Shown in pieces: positions 8,831 through 17,501 of a DNA stretch of 64,000 nucleotides. Both the position numbers and the translations under genes were made by a program. The notes under the pieces are model-generated. The model saw only the letters and a list, made by a program, of their open reading frames with translations, was not told the origin of the DNA and did not search any database. The stretch is from Actinomadura_C alba. Its GTDB lineage: Bacteria; Actinomycetota; Actinomycetes; Streptosporangiales; Streptosporangiaceae. Position 1 is the first letter of the stretch, and each line of letters starts with the position of its first letter. The stretch is from NCBI RefSeq assembly GCF_039530285.1, contig NZ_BAAAOK010000009.1:1-64000 (forward strand), given 5' to 3'.

Positions 8831-9467
8831 AGCGTTCGGGCAACGTGGGATGCGGGTCGGTGGGGGCGATCTCGATCATGGAACTGGTGATGGCCCACCG
8901 TTCGTGGCCTCGCCACGCACCGTCGACGAACAGGAACTCAGGCGAGTAACCCTCTTTGCGGAAGCCGATGCGTCGGACCAGATTCAACGAGGCATGATTC
9001 TCAGGCTGAATCTGGGCTTCCAGCCGGTGGAGCCGCAACTGCTCGAAGGCATAGCGCACCACCAGGTCGAGCCCTTCGGACATATAGCCCTGACCGGCAG
9101 CGGGGGGGAAGGCCGCATAGGCGAGAGAGCCGCATTGGAAGCGTCCACGGATGATGCTGTTGATGTTGACCATGCCGGCGATGGCACCGGTGTCACGCAC
9201 GCAGATCAGCAACGACTCCTCATCGGGCTGCTCATAACGCGTGAGATAAGCCTGGAACTCCTGCGGAGTGAAGGGCAGGGACATCCACGGGCGGTGCAGG
9301 TCGACGCTGGTGCCCACCAGCTCAAGAAACTCGCTCTGATCACGGCTGGAGAGCGGGCGCAGGGTCACTCTGCGAGAACCATCCGTCCGGCCGGCCAGGA
9401 ACGCCTCGATCGCCGCAGCAGTCTGCCCGACGACCTGCGCTCCGTCGTTCTGGATCATAGACGGCAC
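8829..9467 (-). CDS. GNAT-family N-acetyltransferase (RimJ/RimL-like)
   Basis: A 212-residue acetyltransferase. After a 30-residue leader come VTLRPLSSRDQSEFLELV (beta1-alpha1), an IAGMVNINSI strand, the acetyl-CoA pyrophosphate loop region PAAGQGYMSEGLDLVVRYAF and LRLHRLEAQIQPENHASLNL, then VRRIGFRKEGY. The last two blocks are the RimJ/RimL hallmark, suggesting N-terminal protein or small-molecule acetylation. The ATG at 9458 is an alternative start. Monocistronic. Confidence 0.88.
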   Translation of the reverse strand: MPSMIQNDGAQVVGQTAAAIEAFLAGRTDGSRRVTLRPLSSRDQSEFLELVGTSVDLHRPWMSLPFTPQEFQAYLTRYEQPDEESLLICVRDTGAIAGMVNINSIIRGRFQCGSLAYAAFPPAAGQGYMSEGLDLVVRYAFEQLRLHRLEAQIQPENHASLNLVRRIGFRKEGYSPEFLFVDGAWRGHERWAITSSMIEIAPTDPHPTLPER

Positions 9468-9623
9468 GGTATCGGGCGCCCGTCGATCGGGACCTCCAAC
9501 CGATCAATGCCTCTGACCGCTCGGAGGCACTGGGCCGAACAACTGGTTCATTGGTGAGCGTGGCGGCGAGGTCGGCCCGGCGATCCGTCCGCAACGCCGC
9601 GCTTCTCGACTCGCCGCAGCACG

Positions 9624-10058
9624 ATGAACGAGACACCAGCACCGCGAGTTGACACACTCGACATGGCTACCGCTGCACTGAGGAACGCAACATCACCTGA
9701 GCGGGACACAGTTACTGCGGGGGCAATGCACGGCCTTGGCCGCCGATACTTCGTGCAGGCATTGGCGCTAGCCCACCACGCCGTAGATCGGATGCTCGGG
9801 GCCAGCACCCTGTCGGCCATGTGCCACCAGGCCAACTACCTCGGTGAGCACCGCGAGGCCCTGCACCTCGCGCGTGCCGCGCAGCAAGGTTTGAAGGGCC
9901 ATACCCCTGAGCTACTAGAAGCCCAGTTCGCCGCGATGGAGGCCCGCGCCGCAGCCGCGCCGCTGCGGCGGCCGAAGCGGTACAGGCCGCCACCTGCCTT
10001 CCGTAGCCCTTGCTTGACCTCCGTCGTAGTCCAACTTGTGCTAAAAAATCACGCTTAG
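9624..10058 (+). pseudogene. fragment of an XRE/TPR-type regulator C-terminal domain
   Basis: Residues about 45-110 (ALAHHAVDRMLGASTLSAMC, then HQANYLGEHREALHLARAAQ) match the tetratricopeptide tail found in actinobacterial XRE regulators that count helical repeats. The helix-turn-helix is absent, the joint around 9700 is abrupt and the C-terminal ~35 residues are low-complexity. I read it as a fragment truncated at both ends. Confidence 0.5.
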
Positions 10059-10181
10059 GTCCTTTATGTCCGTCCGAAGACAGCTGAAGGCGCCGGCCCT
10101 TATCGTGCGGATGCCCCCTGCGGCGGTCGGATGCCGCAGTGGATGCCGTATCGCCCCGCACAATCTGAGGAAGGCTTGTTG

Positions 10182-12095
10182 ATGTCTTTCCCCCGCCACT
10201 ATCGGAGCCGTCCAGGGCAAAACCGCCGCGCTGCCACGGTTGTGAGCATCGCCATGGCGATGACGTTCACCGGGCTCGCGGCCCCCTCCGCCCTTGCGAG
10301 TCCGGCCGGCCCGCAGGTCGAACCGGTCTTCAAAGACGGAATGGCTCAGCCGGTGTTCTCCGCGAATGCGGCCGACTGGATCCGCGAGGAGATGTGGATC
10401 GACACCCCGATCGACAGCGACGGGGACGGTAAGAACGACCGGGTGCACGCCGAGGTCACCCGGCTCAAGGAGACCGAGACCGCCGGGTTGAAGTCACCCG
10501 TCGTCTATGAGGCCAGCCCCTACTACGCGGGCGGCAACCCGATCACGAACCACGACGTCGACCACGAACTCCATCAGGCGCTCCGCCCGGGCAAGGGCTG
10601 GTTGAATCGCGGTGGATCGGTCACGGATCCGATGACCGACGAGCGGCTGGCTGTCGCGGGCCGCGGCGAAGCCGCTGAGCAAACCGGCCCGCAGCCCGCC
10701 ATCAGCACCAGGCACGAGGCCAACTGGCTGCCGCGGGGTTTCGCGGTGGTCCACGCCGAGTCGCTGGGCAGCGGCAAGTCCGACGGCTGCCCGACCACCG
10801 GCGGACGCAACGAGACCATCGGCGCGAAGGTGGTCGTCGACTGGCTGAACGGCCGTGCGAACGCGTACGACGCGGGCGGCAAGGAAGTCAAGGCGACGTG
10901 GACGACCGGCAAGGTCGGCATGATCGGCACGTCGTACAACGGCACCCTGCCGAACGCGGTCGCCAGCACGGGTGTCGAGGGCCTCGAGGCCATCGTGCCG
11001 ATTTCGGCGATTTCAAGCTGGTACGACTACTACCGCGCGAACGGCGCTGTGGCCGCCCCAGGCGGCTACCAGGGCGAGGACACCGACGTGCTGGCGGAAT
11101 ACGTCTACACCCGCGCGGACAAGCAAATCTGCAGAAAAGTCATCGAACAGCTCGCGCAGGAGCAGGACCGGGTCACCGGCGACTACAGCGGCTTCTGGGA
11201 CGAACGCAACTACATGAATGACGTCGGCAAGGTCCACGCCGCGGTTCTGGTCGCGCACGGGCTCAACGACTGGAACGTCAAGACCAAGCACGCCGCGCAG
11301 TGGTACAAGGCGCTCAAGGCACGCGGCGTTCCGCACAAGATCTACCTGCACCAGGGTGGACACGGCGGTTCACCCAGCCTCGACGTGCTCAACCGTTGGT
11401 TCACCCGGTACCTGTTCGGTGTCGAGAACGGCGTGGAAACCGACCCCCGGGCGTTGGTTCAGCGCGAGGACAGGACACTGGTGGCATACCCCGAGTGGCC
11501 CGACCCGGCTTCGGCGGACACCACGCTCAACCTCGCGCCCAGCGTGGACGGCACCGCGGGCGACCTCACCCTCGACAGGACCCGCCTGGGCGAGCCGGTG
11601 ACCGAGACGATCGTCGACGACGCGACGAAACCGGCGCAGACCCTCGCGGATGCGGTCACCTCGCCGAACCGCCTGGCCTACAAGTCAGCGAAGCTGGCCG
11701 CCCCGGTCCGGTTCAGCGGCACGCCACACCTGAAACTGCGGATGTCGTTCGACCGGCCGGCCGCGAACGTCACCGCGCTGCTCGTCGACTATGACCAGAA
11801 CGGCAAGGCCAAGATCATCACTCGAGGCTGGACGGACCCGCAGAACCGCACGTCGATCTGGAAGACCGAACCGGTCAAGCCCGGCACCCCGTACCGCATC
11901 GACGTCGACATGCAGCCACACGACTATGTCTTCGCCGCAGGCCACCAGGTCGGCATCGTGCTGCTGTCGAGCGACTACGACTACACGATCCGGCCGAAGC
12001 CCGGCGCACAGCTCTCCGTCGACTCGACGAAGAGCACCGTGACGCTGCCGATCGTCGGTGGTGCAACCACGTTCGGCGCAGCGACCAACAACTGA
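10182..12095 (+). CDS. secreted Xaa-Pro dipeptidyl-peptidase-like S15 hydrolase
   Basis: A 637-residue exported serine peptidase. Residues 1-45 are a signal peptide with Arg-rich n-region and ALASPAG cleavage zone. The alpha/beta-hydrolase core carries the nucleophile in GTSYNG (Ser251), an acid in HGLNDWN and the catalytic His394 in HQGGHGG. The C-terminal ~200 residues form the jelly-roll X-Pro DAP domain (FSGTPHLKLRMSFDRPAANV and so on). ATG 10182 has GAGGAAGG upstream; the longer frame from 10131 lacks one. A strong hairpin follows the gene. Confidence 0.92.
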   Translation: MSFPRHYRSRPGQNRRAATVVSIAMAMTFTGLAAPSALASPAGPQVEPVFKDGMAQPVFSANAADWIREEMWIDTPIDSDGDGKNDRVHAEVTRLKETETAGLKSPVVYEASPYYAGGNPITNHDVDHELHQALRPGKGWLNRGGSVTDPMTDERLAVAGRGEAAEQTGPQPAISTRHEANWLPRGFAVVHAESLGSGKSDGCPTTGGRNETIGAKVVVDWLNGRANAYDAGGKEVKATWTTGKVGMIGTSYNGTLPNAVASTGVEGLEAIVPISAISSWYDYYRANGAVAAPGGYQGEDTDVLAEYVYTRADKQICRKVIEQLAQEQDRVTGDYSGFWDERNYMNDVGKVHAAVLVAHGLNDWNVKTKHAAQWYKALKARGVPHKIYLHQGGHGGSPSLDVLNRWFTRYLFGVENGVETDPRALVQREDRTLVAYPEWPDPASADTTLNLAPSVDGTAGDLTLDRTRLGEPVTETIVDDATKPAQTLADAVTSPNRLAYKSAKLAAPVRFSGTPHLKLRMSFDRPAANVTALLVDYDQNGKAKIITRGWTDPQNRTSIWKTEPVKPGTPYRIDVDMQPHDYVFAAGHQVGIVLLSSDYDYTIRPKPGAQLSVDSTKSTVTLPIVGGATTFGAATNN

Positions 12096-12142
12096 CCTGT
12101 ACCGCACGTCGACACATCCGGCGCTTCGCCTGATCTGTCATC

Positions 12143-12182
12143 GCGCGCGGCCGGACACGAAAACCCGTGTCCGGCCGCGCGC
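12143..12182 (+). terminator. strong intrinsic terminator of the S15 peptidase gene
   Basis: A perfect 17-bp stem (12143-12159 with 12166-12182) closed by the 6-base loop AAAACC, 48 bp after the stop codon. There is no T-tract, which is usual in high-GC actinomycetes. Confidence 0.8.
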
Positions 12183-12304
12183 TGGGCACCGCCACAGTTC
12201 GCCCAGTGGAACGCGCCACCGTCCCCGACGGCTACAAGACCGTCACCGAATGCGCCGGACACACGGATGTGGACGAGGTCTGAACGCGTACCGGCACGCT
12301 TCAA

Positions 12305-12556
12305 TCAGGCGATGCGTCCAACATGCAGAATCATGATCGCCTGCTCGGCCGGGTAGATCTCGTACAGAACCCGGTAACGACCGACGTGGCTACGCCGCAG
12401 GTCCTCACTGCCGTACGGGAACGACCCGACCGGGCGTGGGTCGTCGGCCAGCATGTCGGTGGCATCCAAGACCTGGGCCAGACCCGCGGCGTCGTCGGCG
12501 AGGTACCGAGACCCGGTAGAAGTGGCTCGCTCGCTCCAGGTGATTGCGTAACTCAC
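12305..12556 (-). CDS. RelE/ParE-family toxin
   Basis: An 83-residue type II toxin. It has the RelE layout: N-terminal AITWSERATSTGSRYL helix pair, a middle ADDPRPVGSFPYGSEDLRR segment and the closing strands GRYRVLYEIYPAEQAIMILH with basic and aromatic residues used for ribosome-dependent mRNA cleavage. The start overlaps the antitoxin stop by 4 bp (ATGA). The antitoxin comes first, the usual order. Confidence 0.9.
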   Translation of the reverse strand: MSYAITWSERATSTGSRYLADDAAGLAQVLDATDMLADDPRPVGSFPYGSEDLRRSHVGRYRVLYEIYPAEQAIMILHVGRIA

Positions 12557-12807
12557 CGAGCCATGAGCCCGAACCGGCGCCGCACCTCAGCCTGTGAAAC
12601 GGCCGCAACCGTGCCCGCCTCCTGTTGCGCCCTGTACTCGGCCAGAGCCGCGGCCTCGTCCGCGTCGGCCTGCTCACTAAGCCGCGCCCGCCGCTCCAAC
12701 TCCCGCAGGCGCCGGTACTCCTCCAACGGAACAACGACAGCGGCCTCACCGCCGAGATGAATCACCTCGTACTGGTCATCAGCCGGGAGCTCGGTCATGG
12801 TTGCCAT
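12553..12807 (-). CDS. Phd/YefM-type antitoxin
   Basis: An 84-residue antitoxin. The N-terminal half (EVIHLGGEAAVVVPLEEYRR) is the Phd/YefM DNA-binding fold; the acidic helical C-terminus (LSEQADADEAAALAEYRAQQ) would wrap the toxin. It is the first gene of the pair and should repress the operon together with RelE. The gene starts within the 3' remnant of the decayed subtilase gene, whose open frame ends inside its first codons. Confidence 0.88.
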   Translation of the reverse strand: MATMTELPADDQYEVIHLGGEAAVVVPLEEYRRLRELERRARLSEQADADEAAALAEYRAQQEAGTVAAVSQAEVRRRFGLMAR

Positions 12808-13840
12808 GGTAGAGGAATCGGCCCATCCGCGACGCTGTCGTCTGCGGCATTGCCTGTGTGCTGACTGCCTGATGGAGGGCTTGCCGGCAGGCTTGGATCG
12901 CGGGATGCCGGCTGCGGCCGCGGCGTACGGCGGTGAACAGTGGGATCGACGGTGATGTCCGCGGCGGCGCTGCCACCCGCCGGAACGGTCACGGTCTGAG
13001 CACTCAGCGCAAACAGTGCCTCTGGCGCCGTGCCTCCGCCGTTCTCCGCCGCGTTGACCTCCAGCTTCAACGTCACCGGTTCCGTACCGGCGTTGTGGTA
13101 GGTGACCGGGCGTTTCACCGCGTCACGGCTCGGATACCGCAGATAGGTGGACAGGTTCGCCTCGGTCGTCGTCACGGTCTGCTCGACCGCCCGTGCGACC
13201 TCCAGGCGGCCGGCGCCCTGCTGGTAGACGCTCGAGCCGCTCGCCGGCTCCGCGGCGTTCATCAACGCGGCCTTGATCTGCGCCGCCCCCCACCCAGGGT
13301 CCCGCTGAGCGAGGATCGCCGCCGCGCCCGCCACGTGCGGTGCCGCCATCGACGTGCCGCTCTTGACGGCGTACGGACTCTCGGCCGTGCCGTTCGCGGC
13401 GGCGGTGATCTGGACCCCGGGCGCGGTGAGGTCGGGTTTCACCGCATGATCGCCCACGCGTGGGCCGGTGCTGGAGAACCCGGCGAGCATGTCGCTCCTA
13501 TCCACCGCGCCGACGGCGAGCGCGGCGTCCGCGCTGCCCGGACTCGACACACCCGGCGGCGTTCCACGCCCGCTGTTGCGCGCGGAGATCACGAAGAGCG
13601 CCCCGGTCCGTTCGGTGAGCGTATCGACGGCCTGCTCCAGCGGATCGATCCCCGGGAAGTCCGTCCCGCCGAGACTCATGTTGACGACCTTGGCATCGAC
13701 CTCGGTCGCGGCCCATTCCATTCCCGCGAGGACTGCGGAGTCCTGACACTGCCCTCTGTCGTCGCATACCTTGCCCGCGGCCATCTCAGCGTCCGGGGCC
13801 ACGCCTTTGTAGCGGCCGCCTCCAGCGGCGCCCAGCTGAC
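12795..13840 (-). pseudogene. subtilisin-like S8 peptidase, truncated at both ends
   Basis: The minus-strand frame shows a clear S8 catalytic domain from GGGRYKGVAPDAEMAAGKV (near 13,820) through VVNMSLGGTD, the oxyanion-hole region FVISARNSGRG and the catalytic serine block KSGTSMAAPHVAGAAA (about 13,350), followed by part of a Fn3-like domain to about 12,940. The N-terminal part with catalytic Asp and His and the signal peptide is missing, and the C-terminus breaks off in ITVDPTVH. The frame stays open far upstream only because of GC content. This is a dead gene. Confidence 0.8.
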
Positions 13841-14882
13841 CGCCGCGGCTGCCCTGTTCGCCCTGGTGATCGGCGTGACCATGACCTTGAACGGGCCTGG
13901 ATCCGAGGAGCGCGCCGAACCGTTCGCCGCCGCGGTGAGCCCGAAATTCATCGTGTCGATCCATCTCGCCGCCGGCCCGCAGGACAGGGCCGAACTCCAG
14001 GTTCGCGACGCGCGGACGGGCCGGGTGCTGGACCGCGAGATCGCACAGCAGAAGGGAACGGCGGCTTTCGGCAGCGTGACCGCCGCCGGGGACGGCCGGA
14101 CGTTCTTCGTCAGCGTCCTCAACCGGATGCGGTGCGGTGGCGAGATACGCAGGCTGAAGATCGACGAGAGCGGCGCCATCCGGGAGTTCGCCCCGGTCAC
14201 GAACGGCAAGGTCACGAGACGGGAGATCCTCTCCCTGGCCGTATCGTCGTCCGGGACCCGGCTGGCGTTCGTGGAGCGCCCCTGCATCGCCGGGCAGAGG
14301 GCTCCCACCTTCAAGAACAGCAAGATCTCGGTGCTCTCGGTGGCGACCGGGGAGAGACGCGACTGGGTGAGCGCCGCGGAACTGGAGTTGAGCGAACCGT
14401 CCTGGACGGCCGATGGACGAACCATCGGCTTTCGGACCTACAAGATGCCCGCGCGCCGATCCGCACGGCCGCACATCGAACTCCGCGCGCTCGACACCAC
14501 CGCACCCGGAGGCGACCTCCTCTCGGCCAGCAGGGTCGTGATGGTCCCCACGGCGCAGTGGGGCGACGTCAACGGCATGATGCTCGCTCCCGACGGCAGG
14601 ACCGTCCTCGCGGTGGTCGCGCAGTCCCGCTTCGCGACGGCTCCATCGAGCATGGGCACGATGGCGGCCTACGCGTTGATCAGGGCCACCGTCGGACGGT
14701 CCGATGCCGAGGTGCTCAAGGTCTGGCGCACAGACCAGCCGGTCGACGGGCTGCTCGCGGTGGACCGCTCCGGCCGCCATCTGCTGGTGAGGGGCCCCGG
14801 CAGGTTCGAGCGGATCGACGACGGCAAGGTCAGTGAACTGGTCGAGGAGCCGGGGAAGCGGACCGACGTCGCCACCTGGTGA
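13790..14882 (+). pseudogene. membrane-anchored beta-propeller-like protein, 5' truncated
   Basis: From about 13,835 the plus frame gives a transmembrane segment (AAAALFALVIGVTMTLNGPG) followed by about 320 residues of repeated WD40/TolB-like blades (GDGRTFFVSVLN, SSSGTRLAFVERP, TADGRTIGFRTY, APDGRTVLAVVAQ, DRSGRHLLVRG). Homologues of this type start with a cytoplasmic ~40-residue leader, which is absent here. The reading joins directly to the truncated subtilase on the other strand. It is probably not expressed as a functional protein. Confidence 0.65.
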
Positions 14883-14995
14883 CGAGATCTCTCCCGCGAT
14901 CTCGCACCTGCGAGGGGGGATGACGCGAACCGGCCCCATCGGCGCAGTTCGGGTGCTCACCCGGCCGGCCGGATCGGTTCGCGTCGTCCCCCGTC

Positions 14996-16045
14996 TCAGC
15001 GCGCCTCTTCGGCCCGCTGGAAGAGTACGTAGAGCCAGGTCAGTGAGGGTACGAGCACGATGGCGCCGAGTCCGAGCGCCCAGAACACCACCCCCAGCGC
15101 GGCGTCGTGCGCGGCCGCGCCCTCGAAGTCGAGGCCGCTGAGCCCACAGGCGCCCCACAGGACCGAGACCGCCGCGAGCGCCGCGCTCACCCGTACGGCC
15201 AGGTAGCGGCGCAGGACCAGCAGTGCCAGCGACACCAGGCCGGCGATGGCGGAGAGCGCGATGAGCGGCGAGCTCACATCGAAGAACGCGGTCCCCGGCA
15301 GCGCGAGCAGACCGACGGCCACGCCGGCGGCGAGCGCGCCTCGCCGGAACCGTTCCGTCACCTCGCGCCCGGCCAGCCGGCGGGCGTCCGCGGTGAGGTA
15401 GACGGCGGCGAGATAGCCGCAGAGCCCAGTGCAGAGCAGGCCGGCGTACACACCCGACGGGCTCAGCCAGCCCGTCCCACCGGCCGCGATCGCACCGGCG
15501 ACGGCCCCCATGCAGTACGGGGTGAGCAGCGACGAGACGCCGAACGCCCAGGCGTACCACCCGGTCTGGGGCAGTGCCTTCGCGAAGACGAAGGCACTGC
15601 CGCGGACGACGATGCCGAGCGCGGCCAGCGAGAGGGGCACCCAGTACTCGCTCATGACGGCGGCGAAGATCGGCGGAAACGCGGTCCATGTCATGACCAT
15701 CACGAAGATCAACCAGACGTGGTTCGCCTCCCACACGGGGCCCATCGCGTGCTCGATCACCTCCTGCTCGGCCTCGGCGCGGACGATGGCGGGATCACCC
15801 CGGTCCATGTACGACGTCGACTCGTGGCGTGTCGGGGCTTCCAGGTGCCCGTGAACCCCGACACGCCACGACTCAACAAGGCCCGGTGATCCGGCCGCCC
15901 GGTCCACTCGCGACCGCGCAGTCGCCCGCGCACGGCGGCGGGCGAGCAGATGCCAGAAGCCCGCACCGAAGTCCGCCCCGCCGAACAGCAGGTACGCCGA
16001 CAACCCGACCAGCACGAGCCCGAGGGCGACATCCGCGTGACTCAT
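14996..16045 (-). CDS. cydB: cytochrome bd-type quinol oxidase subunit II (CydB), with an internal insertion
   Basis: A 349-residue integral membrane protein, the second subunit of the bd/CIO oxidase that reduces O2 with quinol electrons. It starts with VLVGLSAYLLFGGADFGAGF and continues with the family blocks AMGPVWEANHVWLIFV and TAFPPIFAAVMSEYWVPLSL; about eight membrane helices are visible. Between FWHLLA and IEHAMGP lie about 60 residues where about 15-18 are expected. The extra part (SPGLVESWRVGVHGHLEAP and following) coincides with a DNA inverted repeat and keeps the frame open. It overlaps cydA by 4 bp. Confidence 0.9.
   Translation of the reverse strand: MSHADVALGLVLVGLSAYLLFGGADFGAGFWHLLARRRARATARSRVDRAAGSPGLVESWRVGVHGHLEAPTRHESTSYMDRGDPAIVRAEAEQEVIEHAMGPVWEANHVWLIFVMVMTWTAFPPIFAAVMSEYWVPLSLAALGIVVRGSAFVFAKALPQTGWYAWAFGVSSLLTPYCMGAVAGAIAAGGTGWLSPSGVYAGLLCTGLCGYLAAVYLTADARRLAGREVTERFRRGALAAGVAVGLLALPGTAFFDVSSPLIALSAIAGLVSLALLVLRRYLAVRVSAALAAVSVLWGACGLSGLDFEGAAAHDAALGVVFWALGLGAIVLVPSLTWLYVLFQRAEEAR
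15819..15874. repeat. inverted repeat inserted in cydB
   Basis: Arms 15819-15837 and 15856-15874 are complementary at 18 of 19 positions (core TCGTGGCGTGTCGGGG, 16 bp perfect) around an 18-base loop. The hairpin lies within the part of cydB that has no counterpart in normal family members, so it looks like an in-frame palindromic insertion. Confidence 0.8.
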
Positions 16046-17409
16046 GGCCTCTCACCGTCCTCGCCGTCCGGCTCCGCCGGGGCGGCCGCGGGGCGGCGCA
16101 TACGGAGCAGGACGCTGATGGTGGCGGCGGCGAGGGCGGCGTACACGACCAGCACGACGTACAGGCCGAACCGGAGCCCGGGTGCGGGGTTGACCGCCTC
16201 GGTGGTGCGCATGACGCCGTACACGATCCACGGCTGCCGCCCGACCTCGGTGACGGTCCAGCCGGCCTCCATGGCGATGGCGGCTCCCACGCCGGCGAGG
16301 GTCGCGGCGCGCAGCAGCCATGGGGACCAGCGCACCGGCGACCGCCCGCCGGGACGGCCGCGTCGCGCGCGGATGAGGTGCCGGTGGGTCCAGGCCCACC
16401 AGAAGGCGAGCGCGAGCAGGGCCACCCCGATACCGATCATGAGTTGGTAGGCGAGGTGGACGATCGCGTCCGGCGGCCGGTCCTCCACGGGCCAGGCGTC
16501 GAGCCCGCGCAACGTGGCGTCCGGATCGAAGCGGAGCGCGATGGACAGCGCGTTCGGTATCTCGAAGACACCGATCTTCAAGGGCACACCGGCCTCGGTG
16601 TGCTCGATGCCCTCCATCGCGGCGAACTTGATCGGCTGGCGGTCGGCGACGAACCGGACCGCCCAGTCACCGACGATCACCTGCAGCGGGGTCAGTACGG
16701 CGCCCAGCGTGAACGGGATCGCGAAGCCGAGCCGGTGGTAACGGTCGGTGACTCCGCGCCGCCGGTCCCGGAGCAGCGCGACGGCGTACACCGACGCCAC
16801 GATGAACGAGCACACCATGAGCGAGGCGAGGATCAAGTGCGCCGCCTGCGGCGGGGTCGCGGGGTTGAACATCGCGGCGAGCGGGCGTACGTCGATGACC
16901 CGGCCGTCGACCAGCCGGAAGCCGCGCGGCTGGTTCATCCACGCGTTGACGGTCACCACGAAGAAGGCCGAGAGCAGGCCGGCCAGGACGATCGGTACAC
17001 CGGTCAGCAGGTGGACCCTCGGCGGCAGCCGGTCGCGCCCGTACAGGTAGATGCCGATGAAGATGGCCTCTATGAAGAAGGCGATGCCCTCGAGGGCGAA
17101 GGCCACGCCGAACACCTGCCCGTAGGTGTCCATGAAGCGGGGCCACAGGGTGCCCATCTCGAACGAGAGCACGGTGCCGGAGACGGCGCCCACCGCGAAC
17201 AGCACGCCCGTGGCCTTGGCCCAGCGGTGCGCGAGTTCGCGATAGACCGCGTCGCCGGTGCGCAGGGCGCGCCAGTCCGCGAGGAGCATGAGCGCGGGCA
17301 GGCCGATGCCGATACTGGCCAGGACGATGTGGAATCCGAGGGTGAAGGCCATCTGCGTGCGGGCCGCGGCGAAGTCGGCCGGGGAGGCGCCCACGGCGAG
17401 GAGGTCCAT
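16042..17409 (-). CDS. cydA: cytochrome bd-type quinol oxidase subunit I (CydA)
   Basis: A 455-residue membrane protein, the heme-bearing subunit of bd oxidase. The first helix RTQMAFTLGFHIVLA carries the axial heme ligand His27; EGIAFFIEAIFIGIYLYG holds the conserved helix-III acidic residues; the GWTVTEVGRQPWIVYGVMRT block near the end is diagnostic. The Q-loop is short, as in the cyanide-insensitive (CIO) subgroup. It is the first gene of a cydAB operon. Two overlapping dyads resembling BlaI operators lie 10-49 bp upstream of its start codon. Confidence 0.95.
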   Translation of the reverse strand: MDLLAVGASPADFAAARTQMAFTLGFHIVLASIGIGLPALMLLADWRALRTGDAVYRELAHRWAKATGVLFAVGAVSGTVLSFEMGTLWPRFMDTYGQVFGVAFALEGIAFFIEAIFIGIYLYGRDRLPPRVHLLTGVPIVLAGLLSAFFVVTVNAWMNQPRGFRLVDGRVIDVRPLAAMFNPATPPQAAHLILASLMVCSFIVASVYAVALLRDRRRGVTDRYHRLGFAIPFTLGAVLTPLQVIVGDWAVRFVADRQPIKFAAMEGIEHTEAGVPLKIGVFEIPNALSIALRFDPDATLRGLDAWPVEDRPPDAIVHLAYQLMIGIGVALLALAFWWAWTHRHLIRARRGRPGGRSPVRWSPWLLRAATLAGVGAAIAMEAGWTVTEVGRQPWIVYGVMRTTEAVNPAPGLRFGLYVVLVVYAALAAATISVLLRMRRPAAAPAEPDGEDGERP

Positions 17410-17418
17410 GGGATGATC

Positions 17419-17458
17419 GTACTACTACGGCTCGTAGTACTACTGACAGTCGTACTAC
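17419..17458. promoter_or_regulatory. double BlaI-type operator between cydA and blaI
   Basis: Two overlapping 25-bp dyads. Site 1 (17419-17443) has perfect inner arms TACTACG and CGTAGTA around GCT, with outer bases also pairing except one position. Site 2 (17434-17458) has arms GTAGTAC-T-ACTG and CAGT-C-GTACTAC, pairing at 11 of 12 positions. TACTAC/GTAGTA half-sites resemble those known for BlaI-family repressors. The position suits control of both the cydAB operon and the divergent repressor gene. Confidence 0.75.
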
Positions 17459-17501
17459 TGCCTGTCGACCCAGATTGCCGAGCCCGGTTAAGCTGGGAGC
17501 C

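Noticed and set aside
12933..13790. Upstream part of the 649-codon plus-strand frame
   Set aside because: It is antisense to the subtilase remnant and has no similarity to the leader of beta-propeller membrane proteins, so it is not the N-terminus of that gene.
13840..15734. Continuation of the subtilase frame to 979 codons
   Set aside because: The subtilase similarity ends near 13,840; the rest is antisense to the beta-propeller remnant and then intergenic/cydB.
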